From Proteobacteria bacterium UBA4575 (lineage in GTDB: Bacteria; Pseudomonadota; Gammaproteobacteria; UBA4575): a DNA stretch of 24,180 nt. A program made the translations under genes and the position numbers. Below, piece by piece: positions 16,889-24,133 of this stretch. The notes beneath the pieces are model-generated. The model made no database searches, was not told the origin of the DNA, and saw nothing but the letters and a program-made list of their open reading frames with translations. Each line of letters opens with the position of its first letter. Within the stretch, counting starts at the first letter, position 1. The stretch covers positions 1-24,180 of the forward strand of contig DGKH01000051.1 in the NCBI GenBank assembly GCA_002386945.1, written 5' to 3'.

Positions 16889-17365
16889 TTAGGCGGCTTG
16901 GTGATCGTTGTCTAGCATTAGGGCATCGAGTATAGCCTGTGCATTGTGACAGTCTCTTAGGCGTACTCGATTTTCCTCGTTTGAGAGAAATTGAGCTAAC
17001 TCAGAGAGGGTTTCTAAATGTTCTTGATTGGCCTGCTGTGGGACTAATAAGGCAAAGATCAGGTCGACGGGTTTGTTGTCGGGGGCATCGAATTCAATGC
17101 CGGTATCCAATTTAATGATAGCACTGCGTATCTCGGTGACATTATCGATACGACAATGTGGAATAGCGACACCATGTCCCAAAGCAGTACAGCCCAAGCG
17201 CTCGCGCGCTTGTAGTTCCATACTGATTTGAGTGTCTTGAATCTGCTCCAGCCCAGTGCTCAATAGCTCACCCAGAATCTCAAAGACTCGCTTTTGACTA
17301 CTCATTTCACCGCTGACTACAATGCGGTTAGTGTCTAAATATGGGGCTAATTTTGAATTTTTCAT
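16889..17365 (-). CDS. ptsN: Nitrogen-regulatory PTS EIIA (PtsN)
   Basis: 158 residues of the fructose/mannitol EIIA family. The phosphorylation site is His70 in GHGVAIPHCRI, followed by FDAPDNKPVDLIFALLVP and HLETLSELAQFL. EIIANtr receives phosphate from the HPr/EI relay and in other bacteria modulates K+ transport and sigma-54-linked functions. Its place after rpoN and hpf is the standard proteobacterial arrangement. GAG lies about 7 bases before the ATG, and it begins 33 bases after hpf. Confidence 0.95.
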   Translation of the reverse strand: MKNSKLAPYLDTNRIVVSGEMSSQKRVFEILGELLSTGLEQIQDTQISMELQARERLGCTALGHGVAIPHCRIDNVTEIRSAIIKLDTGIEFDAPDNKPVDLIFALLVPQQANQEHLETLSELAQFLSNEENRVRLRDCHNAQAILDALMLDNDHQAA

Positions 17366-17398
17366 GATTACTCAACAATGGATCTGAAGCATGTTGGA

Positions 17399-17719
17399 TT
17401 ACACTAAATTGCGGTGCATGCCTTCCTGCTTATGATGATCTTTGGTTTTCTCTTTATGCTTAACGATCTGTCGGTCGAGTTTATCAATTAATTGGTCGAT
17501 AGCGGCATACATATCTTCGGATGTTGACTCAGCGAAAATTGTGTTGTGGCTTACCAGTAGAGAGGCCTCTGCATGGTGCCGCAGCTTTTCTACGGAGAGT
17601 ACGACATGGGAATTGATGACACGGTCAAAATGACGTTCAAGTCGCTTGAATTTTTCGTGCACATAGTCGTGTAGGGAAGGTGTGATATCGATGTGTTGGC
17701 CGGTTAACTCAATTTTCAT
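17399..17719 (-). CDS. hpf: Ribosome hibernation promoting factor (short HPF)
   Basis: 106 residues of the HPF/YfiA (S30AE) family: MKIELTGQHIDITPSLHDYV at the start, FKRLERHFDRVI, and TSEDMYAAIDQLIDKLDRQI. There is no C-terminal extension, so it is the short form that promotes 100S ribosome dimers together with RMF in E. coli. The extreme C-terminus is basic and histidine-rich. The start follows a perfect AGGAGG, the strongest ribosome site in the window, enclosed in a hairpin (separate entry). A likely own promoter lies in the 100-base gap after rpoN, so expression can be uncoupled from the operon. Confidence 0.95.
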   Translation of the reverse strand: MKIELTGQHIDITPSLHDYVHEKFKRLERHFDRVINSHVVLSVEKLRHHAEASLLVSHNTIFAESTSEDMYAAIDQLIDKLDRQIVKHKEKTKDHHKQEGMHRNLV

Positions 17720-17736
17720 ATCTACCTCCTAGATAT
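17718..17736 (-). promoter_or_regulatory. Hairpin presenting the hpf Shine-Dalgarno in its loop
   Basis: Read on the - strand: ATATCTA, GGAGG, TAGATAT, immediately followed by G. The two 7-base arms are perfectly complementary, and the loop is exactly the GGAGG of the ribosome site. The last two bases of the 3' arm are the A and U of the hpf start codon. The stem is mostly A-U with one C-G. Seen directly in sequence; a regulatory effect on hpf translation is inference. Confidence 0.7.
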
Positions 17737-17763
17737 CGGGTTCATGATGTACCTGTGATTTCT

Positions 17764-17791
17764 AGTATAGGCCAGGCATAGGCGAGCGCAA
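17764..17791 (-). promoter_or_regulatory. Candidate sigma-70 promoter for hpf
   Basis: On the - strand, TTGCGC (17791-17786), a 16-base spacer, then TATACT (17769-17764), a five-of-six match to the -10 consensus. Transcription would start near 17757 and give a leader of about 40 bases that contains the ribosome-site hairpin. It lies wholly between the rpoN stop and hpf. Confidence 0.5.
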
Positions 17792-17819
17792 GTGAGTTGG
17801 GACCATAGTTGAGATCTAA

Positions 17820-19259
17820 TTATAGGCTTTTACGGGAACTAGAGGGGGGGATGTGCAGACCTTCACGGTATTTAGCAACTGTACGTCGCGCGACATTAAT
17901 GCCTTTCTCTTCAAGAATTTTTGAAATCTTGTTATCACTTAAGGGTTTTGAGTGACTTTCCTCACCAATTAGTTTTTTAATCATGGCTTGGATTGCAGTT
18001 GCAGAGCAGACACCACCGCTACTGGTGCCGACGTGGCTGGAAAAAAAGTACTTAAATTCGAATATACCGCGCGGTGTATGCATGTACTTATTTGTAGTTA
18101 CACGCGATACAGTCGATTCATGTAGTTCTAGATCATCTGCAATATCACGTAGGACCATAGGTGTCATTGCTTCTGGGCCTTGATCAAAAAATGGACGTTG
18201 ATGATCAACAATGGCGGTAGCTACTCGTAGTAAGGTTTCATTACGATTTTGTAAGCTTTTAATAAACCAACGCGCTTCTTGTAGGTGTTTACGAATGTAG
18301 CCGTTGGCTTCACTATTCTCTTTATTTCCGGCTAGATCAGCATAAGCTTGATTAATTTTTAGCTTCGGTGAGATATCACTATTGAGCTCTATCCGCCAAC
18401 TACTGGCGGTACGTATTACGCTCACATCAGGTACGACATAATTTGGTCGGACATTGGATATCTGCGCGCCAGGGCGAGGATTTAACGATTGGATTAGATT
18501 AATGACTAATTCCAGCTGTTCGTTCGTAATGTCTAGCTTTCGTTGTAAAAAACGCATGTCGCGTTTACCCAATGCATCTATATGATGCTGGACTAGCCGT
18601 CTAGTCACATCAAGCAGGGGTGTATCTTTGTCTAGCTGTTGTAATTGTAGATCTAAACATTCGCTCAAATTGCGCGAGCCACTACCGACAGGATCTAGCT
18701 GCTGTATTAAATGCAATACCGAAATCAGCTCATCAAGTTCTAGCTCAGGCAAGGATTCTATAGTTTCTTGGTAAATGCTTTCAATGCTGTCGCATAGATA
18801 ACCATCGGCATCAATCTCATCAATCAGTATGTAGGCTACAGCACGGTCTGTTTCACTCAGATGGATGAGATTGATTTGATCAGATAGGTGTTGCTTTAGA
18901 GATTCGCCAGCGCCACTTTCATTGGCATAGATATCAGGGGCAGGTTCACTATTGCTCTCGCGATAGACGCTGGATTCAGGATAGATATCTTCCCAATTGC
19001 TATCTATCGGTAATTCTTCTGTCAGCGTTTGTTGTTCACCATCGACCTCTGTTTCAGTGTTATCTGTATCCTTCGCGTCAGTATTGTCTTTAGTATCAAA
19101 ATCTTCATCTTTTTCAAGTAAAGGATTGGACTCAAAGATATCTTGGATTTCAGTTTGCAGTTCTAAAGAGGAAAGCTGTAGTAAGCGAATCGCTTGTTGC
19201 AGTTGCGGCGTAATCGAGAGCGATTGTCCAAGGCGAAGTTGCAAAGAAGGTTTTAACAT
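17820..19259 (-). CDS. rpoN: RNA polymerase sigma-54 factor RpoN
   Basis: 479 residues with the three RpoN regions. Region I is at the N-terminus, Gln/Leu-rich (QLRLGQSLSITPQLQQAI, then LQLSSLELQTEIQ). An acidic region II follows (about 45-110, rich in Asp/Glu). Then come the core-binding domain (about 115-310) and the DNA-binding domain, ending in the RpoN box ARRTVAKYRE (457-466). It directs RNA polymerase to -24/-12 promoters opened by AAA+ activators. It follows lptB by 79 bases and precedes hpf and ptsN, as in most Proteobacteria. Confidence 0.97.
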   Translation of the reverse strand: MLKPSLQLRLGQSLSITPQLQQAIRLLQLSSLELQTEIQDIFESNPLLEKDEDFDTKDNTDAKDTDNTETEVDGEQQTLTEELPIDSNWEDIYPESSVYRESNSEPAPDIYANESGAGESLKQHLSDQINLIHLSETDRAVAYILIDEIDADGYLCDSIESIYQETIESLPELELDELISVLHLIQQLDPVGSGSRNLSECLDLQLQQLDKDTPLLDVTRRLVQHHIDALGKRDMRFLQRKLDITNEQLELVINLIQSLNPRPGAQISNVRPNYVVPDVSVIRTASSWRIELNSDISPKLKINQAYADLAGNKENSEANGYIRKHLQEARWFIKSLQNRNETLLRVATAIVDHQRPFFDQGPEAMTPMVLRDIADDLELHESTVSRVTTNKYMHTPRGIFEFKYFFSSHVGTSSGGVCSATAIQAMIKKLIGEESHSKPLSDNKISKILEEKGINVARRTVAKYREGLHIPPSSSRKSL

Positions 19260-19338
19260 ATTGTCAGTATGGCTTGATTATTGCTTGCAGGTATAGTTTA
19301 AATTGCTGCTTTGTATAGCGAGTTACATGCTGTTACGA

Positions 19339-20064
19339 CTAGAGAGAAAAGTCGTTACCCAGATATACTTCGCGGACTTGTTGATTGGTGAGTAATTCCG
19401 TAGTCGAGCCCTGCGCTATAATTTGTCCTTGATTAAGGATGTAAGCGCTAGAACAAATGGATAATGTTTCACGCACATTATGGTCGGTTATTAATAAGCC
19501 AATGCCACGTTCGGTCAGCTGCTTTAGTAGGCGCTGAATATCAATGACTGAGATAGGGTCTACGCCAGCAAAAGGTTCATCCAGTAGAATAAACTTAGGC
19601 TCCATCGCCAGTGCACGTGCGATTTCTACACGACGTCGTTCACCGCCGGAAAGGCTGAGACCTTTGCTACGACGAATATGGTCAACTTGTAGTTCCTGCA
19701 GCAATTTTTCACAGTAATCGTGACGTTCTTCTTTCGTTAGATCTTTACGCAACTCTAAAATGGCTAGAATATTATCTTCTACTGAGAGCCCTCGAAAAAC
19801 AGAGGCCTCTTGTGGTAGGTAACCTACACCCTCTAATGCACGTTGGTGCATGGCCTTGTCAGTGAGGTCGATATCATCGAGACCGATGCTGCCAGAATCA
19901 GTGGGAATCAATCCGGCTAACATATAGAAGCTTGTGGTTTTACCAGCGCCATTAGGTCCGAGTAGGCCGATGATTTGGCCACTCTCAACGCTGATATCGA
20001 CATCTTTAACGACTTGTCGTTGCTTATATTTTTTGCATAGGCCTTTAGCCCAAAGCCGACTCAT
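19339..20064 (-). CDS. lptB: LPS export ABC transporter ATP-binding protein LptB
   Basis: 241 residues, the size of E. coli LptB. Walker [10 protein letters not shown] is at 36-44, the Q-loop in [11 protein letters not shown], the signature LSGGE at 138-142, Walker B ILLDEP at 159-164, and the switch histidine in ITDHNVRE. It forms the ATPase of the LptB2FGC extractor that moves LPS from the inner membrane onto the LptC-LptA bridge. It starts 13 bases after lptA. LptF and LptG are encoded elsewhere in most bacteria and are not here. Confidence 0.97.
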   Translation of the reverse strand: MSRLWAKGLCKKYKQRQVVKDVDISVESGQIIGLLGPNGAGKTTSFYMLAGLIPTDSGSIGLDDIDLTDKAMHQRALEGVGYLPQEASVFRGLSVEDNILAILELRKDLTKEERHDYCEKLLQELQVDHIRRSKGLSLSGGERRRVEIARALAMEPKFILLDEPFAGVDPISVIDIQRLLKQLTERGIGLLITDHNVRETLSICSSAYILNQGQIIAQGSTTELLTNQQVREVYLGNDFSL

Positions 20065-20077
20065 ACTAGGCCTTTAA

Positions 20078-20584
20078 TTAGGGTGTGTTGGTTTGTGTAG
20101 CAGGCATGATGGTGATATTGACGCGATCGGTCTTAGTGCCGGCATCAATCAAGCCATCTTCCAGATAATAAATGATGTGTTCACTATGAAACACATTATC
20201 GTTTTCAGTGATCTTGCCACGACGAAACAGTTCAACCCGATCCTCAAGTTTGTAAAAATGCATTTCTTCTGCTTCAGAGAATAAGATGTCACCATCATTA
20301 GCCGTCTCTTGATAGGTCGCAAGCTCGCCTAGAGAAATCATCTTGCTGACTTTGCGATCTATCATGAATACGGTCACGGTGTCGCCGGTGATGATAGTCG
20401 TGCCTTGAACCATTCTCACATTGCCACGATAGATGCTGATACCGGTCTTGTCATTCAGCTCGGCTGTATCGGCTGTGATATGAAGTGGCTGCTCGTTATC
20501 GTCACTACGTGCATGGGCTTGTCCTAAGCCAATGACGAGGCTGAGTAGCAGGACTAGAAGACTAAGTGTTTGCTGCTTGATCAT
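20078..20584 (-). CDS. lptA: LPS transport periplasmic bridge protein LptA
   Basis: 168 residues with a signal peptide (about 1-25, ending AHA) and an OstA/LptA-type beta-jellyroll: PLHITADTAELNDKTGISIYRG, GDTVTVFM, SEHIIYYLEDG. It links LptC to LptD across the periplasm. The ribosome site is weak (no GGAG close to the ATG). It follows kdsC after 93 non-coding bases; the lptC gene normally found between them is absent. Confidence 0.93.
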   Translation of the reverse strand: MIKQQTLSLLVLLLSLVIGLGQAHARSDDNEQPLHITADTAELNDKTGISIYRGNVRMVQGTTIITGDTVTVFMIDRKVSKMISLGELATYQETANDGDILFSEAEEMHFYKLEDRVELFRRGKITENDNVFHSEHIIYYLEDGLIDAGTKTDRVNITIMPATQTNTP

Positions 20585-20637
20585 GGGGTTGATGCTTTCT
20601 CTGCTGCATTGGTTTTGAATCTACTATTTGTTTACCT

Positions 20638-20667
20638 TACGCTAGGGTTTGTGCTAAATCTAGCGTA
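20638..20667 (-). other. Intercistronic hairpin between kdsC and lptA
   Basis: TACGCTAG (20638-20645) and CTAGCGTA (20660-20667) are perfect reverse complements. Inside them TTT/AAA (20648-20650/20656-20658) can extend the stem past a small bulge, leaving a 5-base loop. In the kdsC-to-lptA transcript it is not followed by a T tract, so it is more likely a processing or stability element than an intrinsic terminator. It lies where lptC would be expected. Confidence 0.45.
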
Positions 20668-20677
20668 CTTAATCCAG

Positions 20678-21208
20678 TTATAGATTGTACTCTAAGGCCT
20701 CATCTAAACTACCTTGGGCGGAGAGTATGAGGTCACAAATCTCACGCACCGCACCATACCCGCCTTTTTCTTGGGTTACATAATCTGCGTATTTGCACAC
20801 CATGGGATGGGCATCATTTACTGCGAAACCTACAGCAGACTTACGTATTGGTCCTAAGTCGACGATATCATCGCCGATATAAGCGACTTGATCTGCGGTC
20901 AGCTGTTTGCGCACAAGTAAGTCGTTAAATACTGAAAGTTTGTCAATATGACCTTGCAGTATGTCTTCATCCTGTAGGCCCAATTCACGCATGCGGATTG
21001 TTACTGCGTTGGACTTGCGTCCAGATAAGACGGCGGCATCGACGCCATAATGGATCAATAGGCGAATACCATGGCCATCACGCACGTGGAAGGTTTTACT
21101 TTCCTCACCAGATTGATTGAGTGAGATGCGGCCATCAGTAAAGACGCCATCGACATCAAAAACCACAAGCTTGATTTGTTTTAAGCGTTGATCCAGATCG
21201 GTTTGCAT
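20678..21208 (-). CDS. kdsC: 3-deoxy-D-manno-octulosonate 8-phosphate phosphatase KdsC
   Basis: 176 residues of the HAD superfamily, C0 (capless, tetrameric) type. VVFDVDGVFTDG supplies nucleophile Asp18 and Asp20, AAVLSGRKSNAV the second motif, and YIGDDIVDLGPI the metal-binding aspartates. It hydrolyses Kdo-8-phosphate to Kdo for LPS inner core. AGGAG lies 7 bases before the ATG, whose last base is also the first base of the kdsD stop on the strand shown (a TAATG overlap), indicating coupling to kdsD. Confidence 0.96.
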   Translation of the reverse strand: MQTDLDQRLKQIKLVVFDVDGVFTDGRISLNQSGEESKTFHVRDGHGIRLLIHYGVDAAVLSGRKSNAVTIRMRELGLQDEDILQGHIDKLSVFNDLLVRKQLTADQVAYIGDDIVDLGPIRKSAVGFAVNDAHPMVCKYADYVTQEKGGYGAVREICDLILSAQGSLDEALEYNL

Positions 21209-22188
21209 TAGATTACTCCTGCATTTAGTAGATCGTGCATGCTAAGTGCACCAATTAGCTTTGCCTGGTCATCGATAACCGGGATCGAGTTAATGCGTTT
21301 TGTTTGCATCAGTTCAAGCACGTCCACTGCCAATACCTCGGCACGGGTGCATTGATAATCTGTGGTCATCACATCTTGCATCTTAGTCTGGTCAATATTT
21401 AGACCTTGATCCAGCGCGCGGCGCAGATCACCATCGGTAAAGACGGCGATTAGACGATCATCTTTTTCTACGATCGCAGTCATACCTAAGCCCTTATTAC
21501 TGACTTCTAGTAAACCCTGTTTTAGTGACATTTCAGGGCTGACTTTTGGAATTTTGTCACCGCTATGCATGATGTCTTGTACCTGTATTGTCAATCGTTT
21601 GCCGAGTTTTCCACCTGGGTGAGAGCGGGCAAAATCATTTTTATCAAAACCACGTGAATCGAGTAGGGCAATCGCTAGGGCATCGCCCATAACTAAGGTG
21701 GCCGTTGTGCTAGTTGTGGGTGCGAGTCCTAATGGACAGGCCTCTTCTTGCACAGAAACATCAATATGAATATCTGCATTTTTAGAAATAGTCGATGTCG
21801 GATTTCCAGTGAGGGCAATCAGTGGAGTACCCAGTTGTTTCAGTGATGTAATTAGGCTTACCAGTTCGTCTGACTCGCCTGAATTAGATAAGAGTAAGAC
21901 GATATCTCCACGACAAATCATACCGAGGTCACCGTGGCTAGCCTCAGCCGCACTAACAAAAAATGCGGGGGTGCCAGTGCTTGCCATGGTGGCTGCAATC
22001 TTGCGTCCTATATGTCCCGATTTTCCAATCCCGACAATAATCACACGGCCATCAGTCTCCAGCATGAGATTGCATGCCATGGTGAAATTATCATCAACTT
22101 GCTCAACCAAGTCTGCAAGCGTAGAGGCTTGAGTTTGGATGACCTGTTTTGCGAGTAGCAGGGTTTTATTGGGGTCACTGAGTGTCAT
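21208..22188 (-). CDS. kdsD: D-arabinose 5-phosphate isomerase KdsD
   Basis: 326 residues. It has an N-terminal SIS sugar-isomerase domain (GIGKSGHIGRKIAATMASTGTPAFF, then SNSGESDELVSL and EEACPLGLAPTTSTTATLVMGDALAIAL) and two C-terminal CBS domains (from about VQDIMHSGDKIPKV). It converts ribulose-5-phosphate to arabinose-5-phosphate, the first committed precursor of Kdo. I place the start at the ATG at 22188 because GGA is 8 bases upstream. A GTG two codons earlier (22194) overlaps the yrbG stop by 4 bases and is a real alternative. Confidence 0.96.
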   Translation of the reverse strand: MTLSDPNKTLLLAKQVIQTQASTLADLVEQVDDNFTMACNLMLETDGRVIIVGIGKSGHIGRKIAATMASTGTPAFFVSAAEASHGDLGMICRGDIVLLLSNSGESDELVSLITSLKQLGTPLIALTGNPTSTISKNADIHIDVSVQEEACPLGLAPTTSTTATLVMGDALAIALLDSRGFDKNDFARSHPGGKLGKRLTIQVQDIMHSGDKIPKVSPEMSLKQGLLEVSNKGLGMTAIVEKDDRLIAVFTDGDLRRALDQGLNIDQTKMQDVMTTDYQCTRAEVLAVDVLELMQTKRINSIPVIDDQAKLIGALSMHDLLNAGVI

Positions 22189-22190
22189 GA

Positions 22191-23141
22191 TCACGTTCCA
22201 CTGGTTTCAATGTAAAGCAGGGTTTGAAAGGCGATAAAGCCAAGTAACAGAATAACGCCGCCGACACGGTAAATGCCACGACTTCTTAGTGCGAATAAAC
22301 TCATAAGAAACAGCACCAGCGTACTGATTAATACCGCGGGATAGTCTCTATGTAAAACTTCGTCGGCTACAGGGTAGGTCTGTAGCATCGCTGGAATACC
22401 CACTACGGCCATAGAGTTAAAGAGATTTGAACCGACCACATTACCAATAGCCAATTCACTATGACCTTTTCGCGCTGCATTCACCGAGGCTGCAAGTTCT
22501 GGCAGGCTGGTACCGATAGCAATGATGCTAAGACCGATCACAAGGTCAGGAATGTTGAAGTGCTCTGCCATGGCAACACCACTGACGACCAGGATTTTTG
22601 AGCCAATCAATAGGCAGAGCAGACTGAATAGGGTCCAAGTGATTGCCTTAGCTTGAGTATAGGTAGGGATCTCAAGCGCGGAGAGTGAGGTGGTGCGCAT
22701 CGCAACATAGCTTAATGCGGTTAGCGCGATGACTAGGATGATTAATAATAGGAGGCCATCAGTGTAGTCGAGCTGGCCGTCTTTGAGCACTAGCCAAAGG
22801 ACTACAGTAGCCAGTAGTAGTACTGGGAAATCAAAGCTGACGGTGCGTTTGATGACGACCAAGGGTGTGATAATGGCGGTGACACCTAGGATCAATAAGA
22901 TGTTTGCGATATTTGAGCCCAAGGCATTACCAAGTGCTAGACCACCATTACCATCGACGGCCGCCATGCCAGAGATGAATAACTCAGGCGCTGAGGTGCC
23001 AAACCCAATAATGACTATGCCGATAACGATCGGTGGGATGCGAAAATGATGTGATAAGGCGATCGATCCATCTACGAAACGATCAGCACTCCAAACTAGT
23101 ATGGCTAGACCAACAATAAGCCCAGCTAAAATAACCAACAT
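22191..23141 (-). CDS. yrbG: Inner-membrane Na+/Ca2+ exchanger-family protein YrbG
   Basis: 316 residues, about ten membrane segments arranged as two inverted halves. Each half holds an alpha-repeat: GFGTSAPELFISGMAA with GNALGSNIANILLILG in the first, and AIGTSLPELAASVNAA with GNVVGSNLFNSMAVVG in the second. These are the ion-binding motifs of the CaCA exchangers. The substrate in bacteria is probably Ca2+ against Na+ or H+. It opens the - strand block upstream of kdsD, the same order as in E. coli, and is divergent from mlaC. Confidence 0.94.
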   Translation of the reverse strand: MLVILAGLIVGLAILVWSADRFVDGSIALSHHFRIPPIVIGIVIIGFGTSAPELFISGMAAVDGNGGLALGNALGSNIANILLILGVTAIITPLVVIKRTVSFDFPVLLLATVVLWLVLKDGQLDYTDGLLLLIILVIALTALSYVAMRTTSLSALEIPTYTQAKAITWTLFSLLCLLIGSKILVVSGVAMAEHFNIPDLVIGLSIIAIGTSLPELAASVNAARKGHSELAIGNVVGSNLFNSMAVVGIPAMLQTYPVADEVLHRDYPAVLISTLVLFLMSLFALRSRGIYRVGGVILLLGFIAFQTLLYIETSGT

Positions 23142-23411
23142 ATTTAAACCTATAGTCTATTAAGATCGCTTAAAATTCTGTGAATAACGCGTCCTGACAC
23201 CAGTTAACTAGTAATAGGGTGGGCTTGTTTAATTCACAGTTGCTATCAGTGAGCGTATTATGGCAAAAAACCGCGGCATGTGTGCATGTGTGCACGTGTG
23301 ACGTTAGACTTATGATCTAAAATCGATCTCCTGCCTTGATGGTTCATTTGTTGATGAACTTGAGTCTAAGGCTAGATCGCTATTAATTATTAGGAATATC
23401 AGGAATCTGTT
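23142..23411. other. Divergent intergenic region between yrbG and mlaC
   Basis: 270 bases with no convincing gene. Besides the alternating tract it holds a -10-like TAAAAT (23318-23323, five of six) for the mlaC direction, with no good -35. A hairpin GGTTCAT/ATGAACT (23341-23347/23354-23360, one G-U pair, 6-base loop) would lie in the mlaC leader if transcription starts near 23330. TTGAGT at 23360 with TATTAA at 23381 is a second, short-spaced possibility. No clear leftward promoter for yrbG was identified. Confidence 0.35.
23276..23300. repeat. 25-base alternating purine-pyrimidine tract with three 8-base units
   Basis: CATGTGTG (23277-23284), CATGTGTG (23285-23292) and CACGTGTG (23293-23300) are tandem copies, the third with one change. 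From 23276 to 23300 purines and pyrimidines alternate without a break, a composition that favours left-handed (Z) DNA. The tract lies in the 270-base divergent region between yrbG and mlaC. Confidence 0.8.
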
Positions 23412-24029
23412 ATGAAAATTACTGCCACCATTTCACTACTCTGTAGCCTACTTTTGAGCGCTAATGTCAGTGCAGATTCACGTACACCAGAGCAAATTAT
23501 TGAGCAGACTTCAAGTGAAGTGCTGACCCTTGTGAATCAGCAGGCGGATCGTATTCGTAATGAAGCCGGTTATGTGAATACGGTCATTGATGAGTTAATC
23601 CTACCGATTATCGACTTACAGTCGATGGGTAAACTGATTCTGGGTAAACACTGGAAGACGGCTACAAGTGAGCAACAACAGCACTTTATTGATGAGTTTA
23701 AATCAATGCTGGTACGCACTTACGCTAAGTCGATCGCTGATTATGGTCACGCTAAGGTGACGATTATGCAGGGCGTGAAACAAAAATCGAAGAAATTCCA
23801 CATGGTCCATACCGAGTTTGATCTAGGCTCAGGCGCACCGCTGAAGGTGACCTATGTGTTCCGTCAGAAAGACGCTGCATGGCGAGTCTTTGACTTGGCC
23901 GTCGATGGCCTCAGCCTAGTTAAAAACTTTCGCAGTAGTTTTGGTCAAGAGATCAGTGAGACCTCATTAAAGGCTTTGATTGAGCGTATTGCCAATACCA
24001 ATAATGAGGCTGCTACGCCATCCACTTAG
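23412..24029 (+). CDS. mlaC: Periplasmic phospholipid-binding protein MlaC (Tgt2/Ttg2D family)
   Basis: 205 residues. The signal peptide is residues 1-21 (ending NVSA|DS), followed by the MlaC domain: TPEQIIEQTSSEVL, IDLQSMGKLILGKHWKTAT, FKSMLVRTYAKSI, and the C-terminal VTYVFRQKDAAWRVFDLAVDGLSLVKNFRSSF, a segment very typical of the family. MlaC shuttles phospholipids between the outer-membrane MlaA-porin complex and the inner-membrane MlaFEDB complex. AGGA lies 7 bases before the ATG. In E. coli mlaF, mlaE and mlaD separate this gene from the divergent yrbG and mlaB follows. Here it stands alone between yrbG and murA. Confidence 0.95.
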   Translation: MKITATISLLCSLLLSANVSADSRTPEQIIEQTSSEVLTLVNQQADRIRNEAGYVNTVIDELILPIIDLQSMGKLILGKHWKTATSEQQQHFIDEFKSMLVRTYAKSIADYGHAKVTIMQGVKQKSKKFHMVHTEFDLGSGAPLKVTYVFRQKDAAWRVFDLAVDGLSLVKNFRSSFGQEISETSLKALIERIANTNNEAATPST

Positions 24030-24055
24030 GATGGGCTTGGGCAGTCAAGGTGTTG

Positions 24056-24086
24056 GCAGTTAGTTGTTACTGATGACAACCACTGC
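24056..24086 (+). other. Hairpin between mlaC and murA
   Basis: GCAGT-TA-GTTGT (24056-24067) pairs with ACAAC-C-ACTGC (24076-24086), giving ten base pairs interrupted by a small internal loop. No T tract follows, so it does not look like a standard intrinsic terminator. It may separate or process the mlaC and murA messages. Confidence 0.3.
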
Positions 24087-24133
24087 TAAATCCACTATTG
24101 GCTTGAAGAGCCGCCCTAGTTAGCAATTAATCT

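Noticed and set aside
17720..17819. Sigma-54 promoter ahead of hpf, suggested by the neighbouring rpoN
   Set aside because: I saw no GG/GC pair with the -24/-12 spacing (TGGCA-N7-TTGC-like); the sigma-70-like site fits better.
19335..19355. ACGACT/AGTCGT inverted repeat across the lptB stop codon as a terminator
   Set aside because: Only 6 bp with a 9-base loop and no following T tract; rpoN follows on the same strand in the usual operon order.
23277..23300. Three tandem 8-base units considered as a CRISPR-like or iteron array
   Set aside because: Units are adjacent with no spacers, only three in number, and there is no cas or replication gene nearby.
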